Assembly: GCA_039583875.1 (NCBI GenBank)
Contig: CM077163.1
Coordinates: 227,408,646-227,472,645, forward strand
From: Platanthera guangdongensis
Lineage: Eukaryota; Streptophyta; Magnoliopsida; Asparagales; Orchidaceae
Reading direction: 5' to 3'
Length of the DNA: 64,000 bases
Below are positions 35,248 through 45,949 of the stretch, piece after piece. Numbering within the stretch: position 1 is the stretch's first letter; each line of letters opens with the position of its first letter. The notes under the pieces are model-generated. The model saw only the letters and a program-made list of their open reading frames with translations. It had not been told where the DNA came from and ran no database searches. The translations under genes were made by a program, and so were the position numbers.

Positions 35248-35262
35248 ATCCTCCCCTCCTTC
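35248..35262 (-). promoter_or_regulatory. Polypurine tract
   Basis: The minus strand reads GAAGGAGGGGAGGAT directly before the 3' LTR start, preceded by 'ggacgaaatttctttg'. This arrangement is typical of plant chromovirus Gypsy elements and primes plus-strand DNA synthesis. Confidence 0.85.
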
Positions 35263-35639
35263 AAAGAAATTTCGTCCTCAAAATTTGTCTCAACTACACC
35301 TAGCAACATAACCACTCACGTTGCACCATACGCAACCGCGCACTCAACAAAAGCGAGTCGGGTTAGAGCTCAGAGGTCATGGCTTGACTCACCCCCAAGG
35401 CACCACACAAACTAAACAAACATACAGCACATACATACATCCCTAACTTCCATCTGTGCACATGCAACCACAAAATTTATCAAGTGATCGAGAAACAAAC
35501 ACATCATCGAGCTATATCACAATCGAGCGATCACATCCATATCACAAGTGTGCACCAACATTTCAACATTTCAACATATAACGTGCATATACCATATATA
35601 ATATTATTTACATCCCCAAACTGATACAAGTCACTATCC

Positions 35640-36850
35640 TTACTTCCGCTCAACCTCTCGATTTTGCATTTCGCGCGAAAGAGCCAAATTAAACACGCGA
35701 GGCTGAATTTCACCAATTGAGCTTTGCGGCTCTTGTACTTCCAAATTGTGCAATCGAGGTTGCGTCCGGGCTGTAGATGATTCGGCCACTGCATTACCCT
35801 TTTCTTCATACTTCGCACCTGTCTTTTGTTCACTTCCTGCAGGGGCATTCCAACAAAATCTTGCTATGTGTCCTTGCTTTCCACACTTATAACAGATATG
35901 TGTATCAACACGTCCTTGCTCATAAGTCATCCCCGAAGAAACAGTTGACGGAGTTGATTCAGCAGGCCTGAACCATTTCTTCTCTCGTCTTCTCGACTCG
36001 GATTGCTCTGACTGTGGCATTTTAAATTCTGGCTTCTCCACGGCCAGTCTCTTCTTTTCTTGTACCCGCTTCAAATCCTTCTCCAGTGCACGGGCTGTAT
36101 CAACCAATACTTGGAAGCCTTGGTTCACCGAACTCGGGAGTACCAACCTCAACTCATCCTGCAGTCCCTCATAAAAGCGATTCGTCTTTCGGGCTTCCTC
36201 CGCGAAGGTAGATCCAGCATATCTCCCCAATCTGGTGAACTCATGCAGGTACGTATCAATATCTGCCTCACCCTGCACCAGGCATTGAAACTCATTTTCC
36301 ATCGCAATTCGCTGCGACACTGGAACATACTTGGCTAAAAACAAGCGGGAGAATTCATCCATTGAAACCTCCGCTAATCCTCTACCACCAAGTGATGCAC
36401 CTCCATATGATCCCACCATAATCTCGCATCTCCTTCCAACAGAAAAGTGGCTAGGGTCACTTTCTGCTACTCCATCGTCTGGATTTCCGTCAGGATGCTC
36501 TTCACTCTAGTCAACCAATCTTCTGCCTGCATTGGGAAAAGTGCCCCATTGAACGTAGGTGGATGAAACTCCATAAACCATTGCAGTGACTCCCCCATGG
36601 CTTGCTCATCCACCACAAATGCAACACACTCTTGCCTTGCACCAGTCTATCCCGGTACTCCTACAGGCCTTGCCTGTCCAGTCGGTCGTGCCTGTAACAC
36701 AGCAAGTACCGTCTCCATCACCACCCGTATAGTCTCCGCCGAAGGAGGAGTAGGTGCTTCAACGGGTGCTGCACTCTCATCGGACCGCTGGGGCTCAGAC
36801 TGCCCAGCACCACTCCTCGCCACCTATCAATGTACAAAACACCATTAAGT
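35640..36850 (-). pseudogene. Gypsy gag, nearly complete, lightly damaged
   Basis: This would build the particle and bind RNA. The longest frame (36419-35640, 259 residues) has FSRLFLAKYVPVSQ, YLHEFTRLGRYAGS and LQDELR in the gag core, then a zinc knuckle CYKCGKQGHIARFC near residue 177, and ends normally at 35640. Upstream, 36850-36420 encodes the N-terminal part (WFMEFHPPTFNGA, TLATFLLEGDARLWWD) with TAG replacing an expected residue near 36463, another stop near 36646 and a frame change before 36419. If the Met at 36419 is not used as a start, no full gag can be made. The frame is followed by non-coding sequence and the polypurine tract, so pol was lost before or during the birth of this element type. 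Confidence 0.85.
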
Positions 36851-36974
36851 AGTCATTTCATAACGGTAATTATACATTGACTACACACTCACGCACTTTA
36901 CGTGCATGAACTACATTCCTAGTGGACATTCGTGAGTTCAATTATGTTCTCTCCTCCCAAACAATCTCAACCTG

Positions 36975-36986
36975 GCTCTGATACCA
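36975..36986 (-). promoter_or_regulatory. Primer binding site, initiator tRNA-Met
   Basis: The minus strand reads TGGTATCAGAGC, the exact consensus, three bases from the 5' LTR end at 36990. It fixes the element's orientation. Confidence 0.9.
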
Positions 36987-36989
36987 CTT

Positions 36990-39100
36990 TGTAACACCCT
37001 CATTCATCACATGACATATAACGATGGGTCCGGCTGGGGCCCCACGTCATATGTCACAGACAAGCAGTGGAATTACATGTGGCAATCAAATTCTATTCGC
37101 ATCCTTAACTCAATCCATTCTAGCGCAGCATTTTTAAGTTAAAGAGCTCAGCTCAGAGAATGTCCACTTCTATATAAACTCCACATTTATATATCAACAC
37201 CAGGAATGTATACAATGCACACATACTGGCCTTAAGGCCTTACAAGTTTCTCTTTCCACACAATTACATTTTCGTACATCGGCATGCAGGCCGGCCACAA
37301 ATGAAATCCAAACACATTCCTTCGCATGTCCTTCAAGGGCCTTTAGCAGCAGTCCATCCATTCCGCGCATTTCATTTCAAGCAGCAGCACCTGCAAACAC
37401 ATATCCACCAAAGAGCGGCAAACAAAGTAACGGTCAGCTTTAGTTGACCACTTATAATGACCCTACCCCCTACCCGGGGCAGTGGTTCCTTTTTTGTATG
37501 CATGACCATCATCATATCATCAAACACCATCTCTATCATGCTCTTTCTCAATCTAACAAGCACAATCACATCACAAATGCCGGTATCCACCAGACGCTCC
37601 GTGCACTCAGGGTACATTCTTGGCGTACCGGGCATCCCGGTCGTACACCGCCGATTCGAGGTACTTCACTTGTTGGTTGGACGACTCAAGCCTAGTCCAC
37701 CAGTCTCGCAAGTTGGCGACATCCCGTCCATACCACTCAGAGGTACAACCTCTCAGCATTCACAAATAACCAGAGTAGATCGACCCACAACATGTGGTGT
37801 AGCAAGCTGGGTTATCATTTCTCCCCAGACATACCACCAATCGACCCCTCACCTATTTCCTGATTGACCCACCGTTGTGGTGCAGCAAGTCGGGTGCTCG
37901 CTTCCCGGGTCATGCCACCAATCAATTCCTTCTAACTAGATCAACCCACCCTAGTAGTGTAGTCGGTCGGGTACTCGCTTCCCGACGTACTACCAATTGA
38001 TCTCTCTGCATAACCAGGAGCTTTCTCAAAGCCTCCTCACAACCATCATCACATCCATACATTCATACAATCACAGCATAATCTCTTTCATACATCAATT
38101 CCACGGAGTCTTCTCCGGTTTACCCATGAACATCACCAATCCAGACTACCCGTCCAGATGGGCTTCACATAGCATGTCTATGCCGTACTCCACACTTCCG
38201 GCTCTAGATGCAGACTCAATGAAGGAATCACTTCCGAGATCCACCTCTTGGTGGAGGATTCCATGCACATGCATAAAGAAAGGACTTCGATATCCAAGAA
38301 GGAGATTGTTACCCTTGAAGATCGCTTCGGAGCCATGAATCAGCCGGATGGAAATCACCGTCTCAGCCTTGCCTCCACGAATCCGAACTCGGATCTTCAA
38401 TCCACACTTCGCAGCTCCTCCGGCAGCGGGCTTTCCTCCTCCTTTCCTCCCTTGCTCTCCCTTTCTCTATCTCTCTCTCTCTCTTGAGATGAGAAGAAGA
38501 AGGAGAAGATGAAGAAGAGGGTTTTAATCCCCATTTCCCCGGCCTTGACCCACCTGGAAGCAACCCAGCCTTTGGATCCAGGATAAGGGAATCAAACAGC
38601 TCAGAATTGTCCGGAAAAGTCTGAACACGACCCGACATGCCCTGTGACACGCCCGTGTCATAGGCCGTGTCCCTTAAGAGGCAGTCAACCGACTTCAAGC
38701 CAGCCAGTACACAGCCGTGTGACATGCCCGTGTCACACCATACACGCCCGTGTCATACCTGACACACCCGTGTTGGCCACCCGTGTATTTCACTCAGCAG
38801 CATCTCAATCTCACCTGAGAGTCACACGGCCCTGGGACACGCCCGTGTCCCAGGCCGTGTACACCTTACTCGACACTCGACGATCGTCGAGCGCATTGTG
38901 TCGACCAGAGGGACACTCCCACTGACACGCTCGTGTCAGTTGGGTCACGCCCGTGTCACCTGGCATGTTCCTTCCATCGACCCAATTTCGTCGACCAGAC
39001 ACCCAACTCCTCAATCCAGTCACGACACGCCCTGTGACACGCCCGTGAACCAGGCCGTGTCACCCCACCTGAAACCCAAAACTATTTTTGGGGTGTTACA
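36990..39100 (-). repeat. 5' LTR of the gag-only element
   Basis: The 2111-bp LTR is nearly identical to 33147-35247. It carries the same U3 palindrome array at 38600-39062, including the large nested palindrome at 38824-38860. Most differences from its partner in the part I compared are C/T or G/A. Confidence 0.92.
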
Positions 39101-40335
39101 GAATGCCTGCAATAGGGTACATGTTGAGAATGTCCAATGTGCTGTTATGCTAATGAAGCCGTGATAAATAACTGATATGTATTACTGCTGCTTTTCCAGT
39201 TATACTATGTTGCGTTTCTTTATAAATGTTCCTAGCCTATATATATGAATTGTTATACTAACTCTTTTGTGCTTCGGCTATCTACTTTCGTTGGGTGGGT
39301 CGGGTACTCGCTTCCCGACTAACGGTTATTTAAATAACCAATCACAAGAAATGGAGCACCGTAGTAACCCACCGCCGCAAGAGACTGCGCCAGCAGATAG
39401 AACCACTCGAGCAGATGCACCCCCGACGTCTTCAAAGTATCGAGACGTGAGTACCGACGAGCTGAATAAGGAGAGAGAGTGAGGAGTGATATCTAGTACT
39501 TGTACAACCTGCGAGCTTATTATATACCTAGACTATGGATTTTGTACTCATGTAAATATATATAATGTTATATATATTGTACTATGGTTTCCTGTTAATG
39601 CTTCCACAATCCTCTGGTGTATTGTGAATGTTGTGATTCTAGCCGAGCAAGACGGGCCCCCTTGTGCTTAGATAGGGTGGGTCATTACCCCTAAGGAGAA
39701 CTGGGTGGACGTCTCGGGCAGTAAGATCCCCTCCGGCCCGACCCGGGTAAAGGTTTGGGGGGGGTCCTACAGCTACCCGCTGCGGTATCACTACCGTCGT
39801 GCGGTATCTGGTATAAATGAGATTCTGCTCAGTTTTTCGGGTGCTCCTTGGGGTTAGTCCCCAAGTTCCCTGCTGCAATCTACCACTAATACAAGCATAA
39901 TGAAACATCACCAATCCAGACCAACCTGTACAGATGAGTTTCATACAACATGTCTATGTTCGTACTTCGATTCCGAACTTCATATGCAAAAACTACGGCG
40001 ATATACCGTATCTACCCGAAGGAAAACCCCATACTCATCGCACACTCGCGGGAGAGGATTTCTATGCAAATGGAAGAGGACTGCACATGTCCATGTTGAG
40101 AATCATTACCCTTCGCATTCTCTTTGGTGACATGCCAAATATCTAGACGGATGAAAATGATCGCAACGATCTTTCCTCCACAGATTCGGGCTTGGCTCGC
40201 GAATCGGAGCTTCGGAACTCCAACTGTGGCGAGAACTTCCTTCTGGTACGCAACACCTCTTCCAGGAAAGCCAGGCCAGAACTCCTCTCCAAAAGAAATG
40301 AAGTGAAAATGGCCAAAGCAGGACTATATACCAAG

Positions 40336-40870
40336 CTACCGCCGCACGGTAACTAGCTACAGCCGCGCGGTAACTAGCTATAGCCGCGCGGTAACTAGCT
40401 ACCGCCGCGCGGTAACTAGCCACCGCCGTGCGGTACCTTAATTCAACGCCTCATTTCGAGCGCAACCGCCCAAACCCTCCAATCAGAGGCCGACACATGG
40501 CCACGTCATTTTGGTATCGCTAATGCCGCACGATAGGACGCTAACGCCGAGGGATATAGAGCATTGGTTACGGCTGCTATCGTCGCGCGCTAACCTCTAC
40601 TGCCGCGCGGTAAGATCCCGAGAGCCATATCAATTAAATTGACTCAGCTATCGTCTGTGGTAACACTATAGTCAGGCGATAGCTTCCTGAGGGGTCTGCC
40701 AAATTAATTCCCCTGCTACCGCTACACGGTAACAACCTTTCACCACGCGGTTACCACTTTCTCGAGAGCTCGATTTTTCTAGAGAACTTAACGTTTTCTC
40801 GAGAACTCGACGAGCTCGACGAAATCCTAGAGCTATCGCCGCGCGGTAACAGTTACTGCCGAGCGGTAAC
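40336..40870 (-). repeat. U3 array of TACCGCCGCGCGGTA palindromes in the outer solo LTR
   Basis: Five tandem 21-base units (40336-40440) of the form GCTACCGCCGCGCGGTAACTA are followed by scattered diverged copies up to about 40870. Each contains the palindrome ACCGCCGCGCGGT. This is the same LTR slot that carries GACACG palindromes in the related LTRs. Confidence 0.85.
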
Positions 40871-41022
40871 CCCCATATGAGCATCTTCAGAAATTTGGGG
40901 CGTTACATACTCAACTCATTCATCCCCAAATCCGAGGTATTGTCTGTTTTTTATTTCCTTATTTCTTAGATCTGTTTTTTTATTGAGATTTACATTTTGC
41001 CTATTCAGTTCACATTCAATCC

Positions 41023-43146
41023 ACATGTCTAGTCCCAGAGATGTTGAGTGGCAAAACTTGTTGATTGATGATGAGGGATTTGATGTTGATAGTAGTATTG
41101 ATTCACTATGCATGAATGAGGAATCAGACCAAGATAGTTCGTCATTTAGTGATGATTTGTATGATTGTGAATTTTAGGTGGATGCTTTGTTAGACGATGA
41201 TAATGCAGAGGATGAAATTGAAGTGGTTGGTGAAAGAGTGGAAACAAAACAACCTTTGAAAACAAACGTCATAATACATATAAGGGAGCATGGTAGTCAT
41301 TTCTCATCTAAATCACAAAAAGGAATGCATGTTCATCAAGAAGATGTAAATGATTCTGATTTTAAGTTCGACATGAGATTGTGTTTCAATAGTGCTTCTG
41401 ACTTTCGAGATGTCATGAGATTGTACGCTATAAAGCAAGGAAAGCTTTTAAAGTTCACTAAAAATTATAGTGACAAGATTCAGGTAACATGTGATTGTGG
41501 TTGGATTATGTTTGCTTCGTTCATGTCGAATACTGAAAAAACTTTTCTAGTTAAAACAATCAAAGGAGAACATACATGTTATAGAGTTCCAAACTCCCAA
41601 CATTGCAACTCTAAGTTTCTTGCGAGGAAGTATGAGCACAACATTCGAAGCAATCCAGAGTGGCCAGCTAGTTCGATGCAAAAAATAATACATAAGGACA
41701 ATAAAACATCTTTAAGTTCGTGGAAGATGTATAAGGTCAAAAAACATGCCTCTAAATTAATTAGTAGCACAAAGATGGAGCAATATGCAAAATTTTGGAA
41801 TTACTTTGAGGAGATTTATTGGACCAATCCTGGAACCACAATTAAAATTAGATGCAAGCATGATGTGACCTCACAAACATGTATTTTTAAAAGATTATAT
41901 ATATGTTGGGATGTATTGAAGAGAGGTTTTATGGCTGGATGTAGACGTATTATAGGTTTGGATGTGACTCATTTGAAGACATCAACTTGTGGAGTACTAT
42001 TATGCGTTGTTAGGGTTGATGATTATAATAATAGGTTTTCTATTGCTTATGTTGTTGTTTTAAAAGAAAATACAAAGACTTGGAGGTGGTTTACTAGTCT
42101 TCTAATTGAGGACTTGTGCATTGTAAACACCTACACATGGTCAATAATTTCACATAAGCAGAAAGGGCTAATGAAGTCAGTTAGTGAGTTATTACCAAAT
42201 GTTGAACATAGGTTTTGTTTGCGGCATATGTACAACAATTTCAAACAAAATTATAGAGGCATGCAACTAAAAGATTTTGCTATGGAAGGCAGTATCCACC
42301 ACTAAGCTTATAGATTTCAATAGCGAGATGGAGAAGTTGAAAGCATGTGACAAAAAGGCATACAGATTGGGTAAAAGAAAGACATGAAAGACATTGAGCA
42401 AAATCTCACTTTAGCACTTGACCTAAATGTGATATGTTGTTAGATAATTTCTATGAGGCATTCAACAAAGTGATTTTAAAGGCTAGAGATAAGCCTATAA
42501 TTACCATGCTAGAGACTATAAGGATGTTGCTCATGAAGAAGCTTCACACTCAAAGAGACAATTTTCAAGTTTAATGGAGATATATGTCATTCCATACAAC
42601 GAACTTTAGAGAATAACAAAAAAATGACACAATTACATCTTAGTGTGGAATGAGCATGAAAAATTTGAAGCAGAAGGATGGACGAGAGACAAATGGACGA
42701 TTGATTTGAGTTCAAGAAGTTGTAGCTGCAGTCGATGAGATCATCTAACAGGTATTCCTTGTGTGCATGCAACATCATGCATATTTTATAGGAGGGAAAA
42801 TGTTGAAGACTATGTTGCCCATTGATATAGAAAGGACATGTTCATGAGCGCATATGAACACATGTTGAATCCCATAAAATCACATAAAGAGTGGTCGTTA
42901 GCCAATTTAAATCCAATCGTGTCGTATTGCAATATTGATAAGAAGCCCGAAAGACCATTTAAACATGCTAGAAGAAAAGAGAAAGATGAATTACAAGGGA
43001 AAAAATATGGAGTAAATAGACATAGAATGAAGGACATGTGCTCCAACTGCGGGATGAAAGAACATACCAAGAAGAGTTGTGTTGAAGCCCCCAATAGTCA
43101 AGATACAACGACTAGTACAAGATCAAAGCAATCGGTAATATGTTAA
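41023..43146 (+). pseudogene. MuDR-type MULE transposase
   Basis: This would be a DDE transposase of the Mutator superfamily, a different branch from the FAR1-type copy at 9-11 kb. An acidic N-terminus (41023-41250) contains an in-frame TAG at 41175. Then come the N-terminal MuDR domain (FDMRLCFNSASDFRDVMRLY, VTCDCGWIMF), the catalytic core with GLDVTHLK near 41955, CVVRVDDYNNRFSIAY, and FCLRHMYNNFK near 42220. The second catalytic position reads ISHKQKG, His where Asp is usual. After the stop at 42303 the homology continues in other frames: a SWIM finger (CSCSR..GIPCVHA) near 42725-42770 and a CSNCGMKEHTKKSC zinc knuckle near 43040. With several stops and frameshifts it is dead. The outer solo LTR lies just upstream at 40907. 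Confidence 0.88.
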
Positions 43147-43269
43147 TTCATCGTTTTCTCTTTTGTCATTTTGTATTATTCGATTTCGTCTTTACTCATT
43201 AGTCATTAATATGTTAATATGCAGGTGAGGAGGAAAGCGTGATCCTTATCATGGAAAGAGGAAAATGAT

Positions 43270-43500
43270 CGTGTAATATGGGTTGTTGTGGTCCGGATAG
43301 TTGGTGTTTTACTACTGTCATAGTAGCTGTTTTAGAACAGCAACATGGGTTGTTTAAATCTCTGTTGTAATAGTTGTTTTGGTCCGGACAATTATGTTGT
43401 AATAGTAGCTGTAATATGAGTTGTTTTTGTCCGAACAATTTTGTTTTAATAGTAGCTGTAATATGAGCTGTTTTGGTCCGAAACAATCTTGTGTTCTGAT
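43270..43500. repeat. ~47-bp imperfect tandem repeat after the MuDR gene
   Basis: Units containing 'gtagctgtaatatgag', 'tgttttggtccg' and 'acaattttgtt' recur three to four times (for example at 43405 and 43452). The position suggests the 3' untranslated region of the transposase gene. Confidence 0.7.
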
Positions 43501-43689
43501 TCTTAAAACACAAGAATCTCTGCTGTAATGTGGGTTATTTAAATTTCTGCTGGTTTGTGAGGCCATTCTCATGGGTATTATATTAAGAGTGGGACATAAA
43601 AAAATCTGCTTGTTTGCGTGATGTAATATTGTCCAGTCAATGCTAACGTCTGTTGTAATTAATAATTCATTAATTATTAATCCTACTAT

Positions 43690-43945
43690 AATATTCAAAT
43701 TTAAAGGCATAAAAAACCCGGGGTGCAAAATATCAATGTAAAGAAATCGGGGTGCAAATTGCCATTTTTGGTGATTTCAGAATAATTTGGACAAAAATGC
43801 CCCTTTAATTGAAGTCTAGGATGCAAAGTGCCAAATGTAAGACAAATGAGAGGTTCAAAGTGCCTTTTTTAACAATTCAAGATGCAAAGTATCATAAGGG
43901 TGCAATTGAGGGTGCAATATGCCAAAAAACCATTATAACTAATAA
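43690..43945. other. Possible MULE right-end region with GGGTGCAAA-type words
   Basis: Repeated words such as 'cggggtgcaaa', 'gatgcaaagt' and 'gggtgcaat' are spaced along about 250 bases after the MuDR-type gene. They look like subterminal repeats of the MULE end. I did not find a matching inverted copy on the left side, so this is tentative. Confidence 0.35.
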
Positions 43946-44150
43946 TGTGTACAAAAATAAAATGAAATAATTCAGCTCATATACGACCAAAACACCAAGT
44001 ACCCCCACCACTTGCCGTCCCTTAATTATTTCATGTTCCATGAAACAGAAAGTTTCTGGGAGAGGACGAGGCCGGCCGGCGGCCGGTGGCCGGCGGTAGT
44101 GTCGGTGTTGGGGTATGCTGCACAGTGAAACCGTAGCACTGACAGCTTAC

Positions 44151-44217
<67 letters not shown>

Positions 44218-44697
44218 ATTGTTTATTTATTTGATGTGATTATTTATTATTATGATATTAAAAAATTAACAACCACTGGGATTAGCCATTCAAGTTTGAA
44301 ATCCAGCTGTAGGCCTCATCTATTGTCCTCACAAGGAGAAATCTACTGTAATTTGCATGGCTCCAGATCCTCTTTGAAATCACCGATTTCTGGAAAGAGC
44401 AGAGCATAGCTCGCCAATTGTAAAGCCCTCACGAGTTCTTCTAGCTAGCTCCCCCCTTCCTTGTCTTCTTCACCATTTCAACATTTTCTTCCAAGCTTTT
44501 CGATGGCGACTCATCCATGCATTAGTGGGCACCGGCTAGAGACAGTCTGCAAGACGGAATATACAAGAAGATGATAAGAATGCTGGACCAGCGGCAACCA
44601 AAGAGCTAGGCTAAGTACAGGTTTGATCAAATATATCAATTGCATGTCACATTCATTTTCAACCAAAGGTTTCGAGCCTGTGGATGTGGGTCATCTG
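43946..44697. other. Non-coding stretch with a long AT microsatellite
   Basis: It holds a GC-rich 'ggccggcggccggtggccgg' patch near 44072, an (AT)n run of about 60 bases at 44153-44215, and anonymous sequence. A short frame from ATG 44503 (23 residues) has no recognisable match. Confidence 0.6.
44153..44215. repeat. (AT)n microsatellite
   Basis: An uninterrupted alternating AT run of roughly 30 dinucleotides, likely length-variable between individuals. Confidence 0.95.
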
Positions 44698-44857
44698 TGT
44701 TAGCGAATTAATTAAATGTCTGTGCGTGTCGAGATGGACTCGAAACGTTTCATTGGGTTTCATGTCACTCTAGAGCATGACTATACGCTAGAGATACTAT
44801 GAATAGTTATCACACATTTCATGAGCTATTGTGTACTATGTTGATGAGAGCCTCAGT

Positions 44858-45949
44858 CGTGTAGGGTTTCCACCCACTCAGCCCGCCTTTCGCGATTTCT
44901 GCGTGCATCTCTGAATCGGAATTTCTTCCGCTGCAAGCAGCCGATCATTTGCAAGTCGTCAATCATGGTTCGCTTTGTCGATTTGTAGATCTGCAAGAAG
45001 ATTGCCACCTGTGGTCGTTCGGGATTTTTCCAGCGCCGCCGAGATATTTCTCTCGCAGATCGCGAACGAGGAGAAATTTCTTCTGTCGGATCCTGCATGT
45101 CGCTCCCGAGTTTTGCGTGTTTCCGCTGAAGATCGCTTTAGAGGTGGTTTTTCCCGTAGCCGCTGCCGAGAGGAATTACGCGATCGCAACTTCTTCCCGT
45201 GCCGACGTCGGAAAGGAGATATCTCTCTCGTTGCCGATTTGCAACTTTCATCGCTCTCTGCACGGAGGAATCATGACTCATCGCGAGGAGGTTCTCAAAT
45301 CCCGCCGCCCTCCAGTTCGCGATCTTGCTTGCGCCGGCACCTGTTGTAGATCAAGCCTGCGGTGGGAGTCGATTGTCTCGGCCCAAGGAGTTCGTAGATC
45401 TCATTTTTTTCGCCTTTTTCCGTCGATCTGTCGCCTACCTGGAAATCCGGTTGCAGGAAAGATCAAAGAAGGAGGAGACGTTTTTCTTTTCCGGCGTCGA
45501 TTTGAAAACAAGAAAGGAGGAGGTTGCATCCATTGGTCTTCTCTGTGCCGATTCAGTGCTTTGGAGTATTAATTTTTGCATTCAGATCCAATGTTTTGGA
45601 GTATTGATTCCTCTATTTAGTTTTAGTGTGTGGTTCTCAGATCAAGATAAAAATTCAAGGGTGTCTCTCCTCCTTGTGGTCGATCAAATCTGTGATCAGA
45701 AAGGTATTGCTTTGGTGGATTCATATCCAGTGGGAAATCATCCAGATCTTTGGGGACTCCTTATCCTTCAAGAAGAAAAGGGTGAGCTTTTCTGGAGGTT
45801 TTTTTCTGTTTGGATCAAGTGTTCGGCGATTGTTCTCAGTCGGATAGGAGGAGCAAAATTATTTCTGGATTGGATCTGAAAACCTTGTCTCGTTGCCGCA
45901 CGGATCAGGTGATACTGTTCTAATTTTATTTTTTTAGAACCAAAGCACG
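44858..45949 (+). other. Leader of the old Copia
   Basis: These 1.1 kb between the LTR and gag contain overlapping open frames (44949-45572 and 45325-45879). Their predicted peptides are arginine- and serine-rich with no domain, so I do not treat them as genes. The 'tttattttttttag' tract just before the gag ATG resembles a 3' splice site. Confidence 0.5.

Larger units (their letters stand above)
33147..39100 (-). mobile_element. Gag-only Gypsy derivative (TR-GAG-like)
   Basis: Two nearly identical LTRs of 2.1 kb (33147-35247 and 36990-39100) enclose only 1.74 kb. The perfect 5-bp TSD is gaatg (33142-33146 and 39101-39105). On the minus strand the internal part has a Met primer site, one gag gene and then directly the polypurine tract. 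Protease, RT, RNase H and integrase are absent. This fits the plant class called terminal-repeat retrotransposons with GAG, which need an autonomous partner. Over the first ~215 LTR bases I count six substitutions, so it is relatively recent and the innermost layer of the stack. Confidence 0.92.
29297..39771. mobile_element. Second Gypsy-type solo LTR, split by a later insertion
   Basis: It begins TGTAACATCC at 29297 and ends GGTCCTACA at 39771, with the perfect 5-bp TSD gctac (29292-29296 and 39772-39776). Without the nested element at 33147-39100 it is about 4.5 kb, long but within the range of some plant Gypsy LTRs. It has no coding domain, no primer site beside either end and no internal LTR copy, so solo LTR is the simplest reading. 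A non-autonomous element with unrecognised LTRs is the alternative. It contains three different tandem repeat arrays. Its orientation is not certain. Confidence 0.8.
21095..40907 (-). mobile_element. Outer Gypsy solo LTR, split by nested insertions
   Basis: The left end TGTAACACCC (21095) and right end GGGGCGTTACA (40907) are flanked by the 5-bp TSD tactc (21090-21094 and 40908-40912). Its own segments are 21095-21127, 27828-28074, 28491-29296 and 39772-40907, about 2.2 kb in all. They align in order with the 2.1-kb LTRs at 33147 and 36990. For example, the 'cagctaaagctgacc' block near 28678 matches 33591, and 'catcaccaatccagac' at 39906 matches 34274. No internal region remains, so LTR-LTR recombination had removed it. 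The palindrome array at 40336-40870 puts U3 on the right. Confidence 0.9.

Noticed and set aside
33147..39100. Endogenous pararetrovirus or envelope-bearing virus
   Set aside because: Only gag with LTRs, primer site and polypurine tract are present; no movement protein, coat protein of viral type or envelope frame was seen in this or any other element.
40106..40423. Minus-strand frame with repeated SYRAAVA units
   Set aside because: Translation of the 21-bp palindromic array in the outer solo LTR.
44503..44574. Short frame from ATG 44503 as a host gene's first exon
   Set aside because: Only 23 residues, no splice or downstream exon support, no recognisable match.
44698..44857. TSD for the old Copia
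   Set aside because: The 5 bases left of the 5' LTR (atctg) do not match the bases after the apparent 3' LTR end; the ends may be eroded or misplaced.
44949..45879. Frames of 207 and 184 residues in the Copia leader
   Set aside because: Arginine/serine-rich without domain, overlapping in several frames, and located between LTR and gag.
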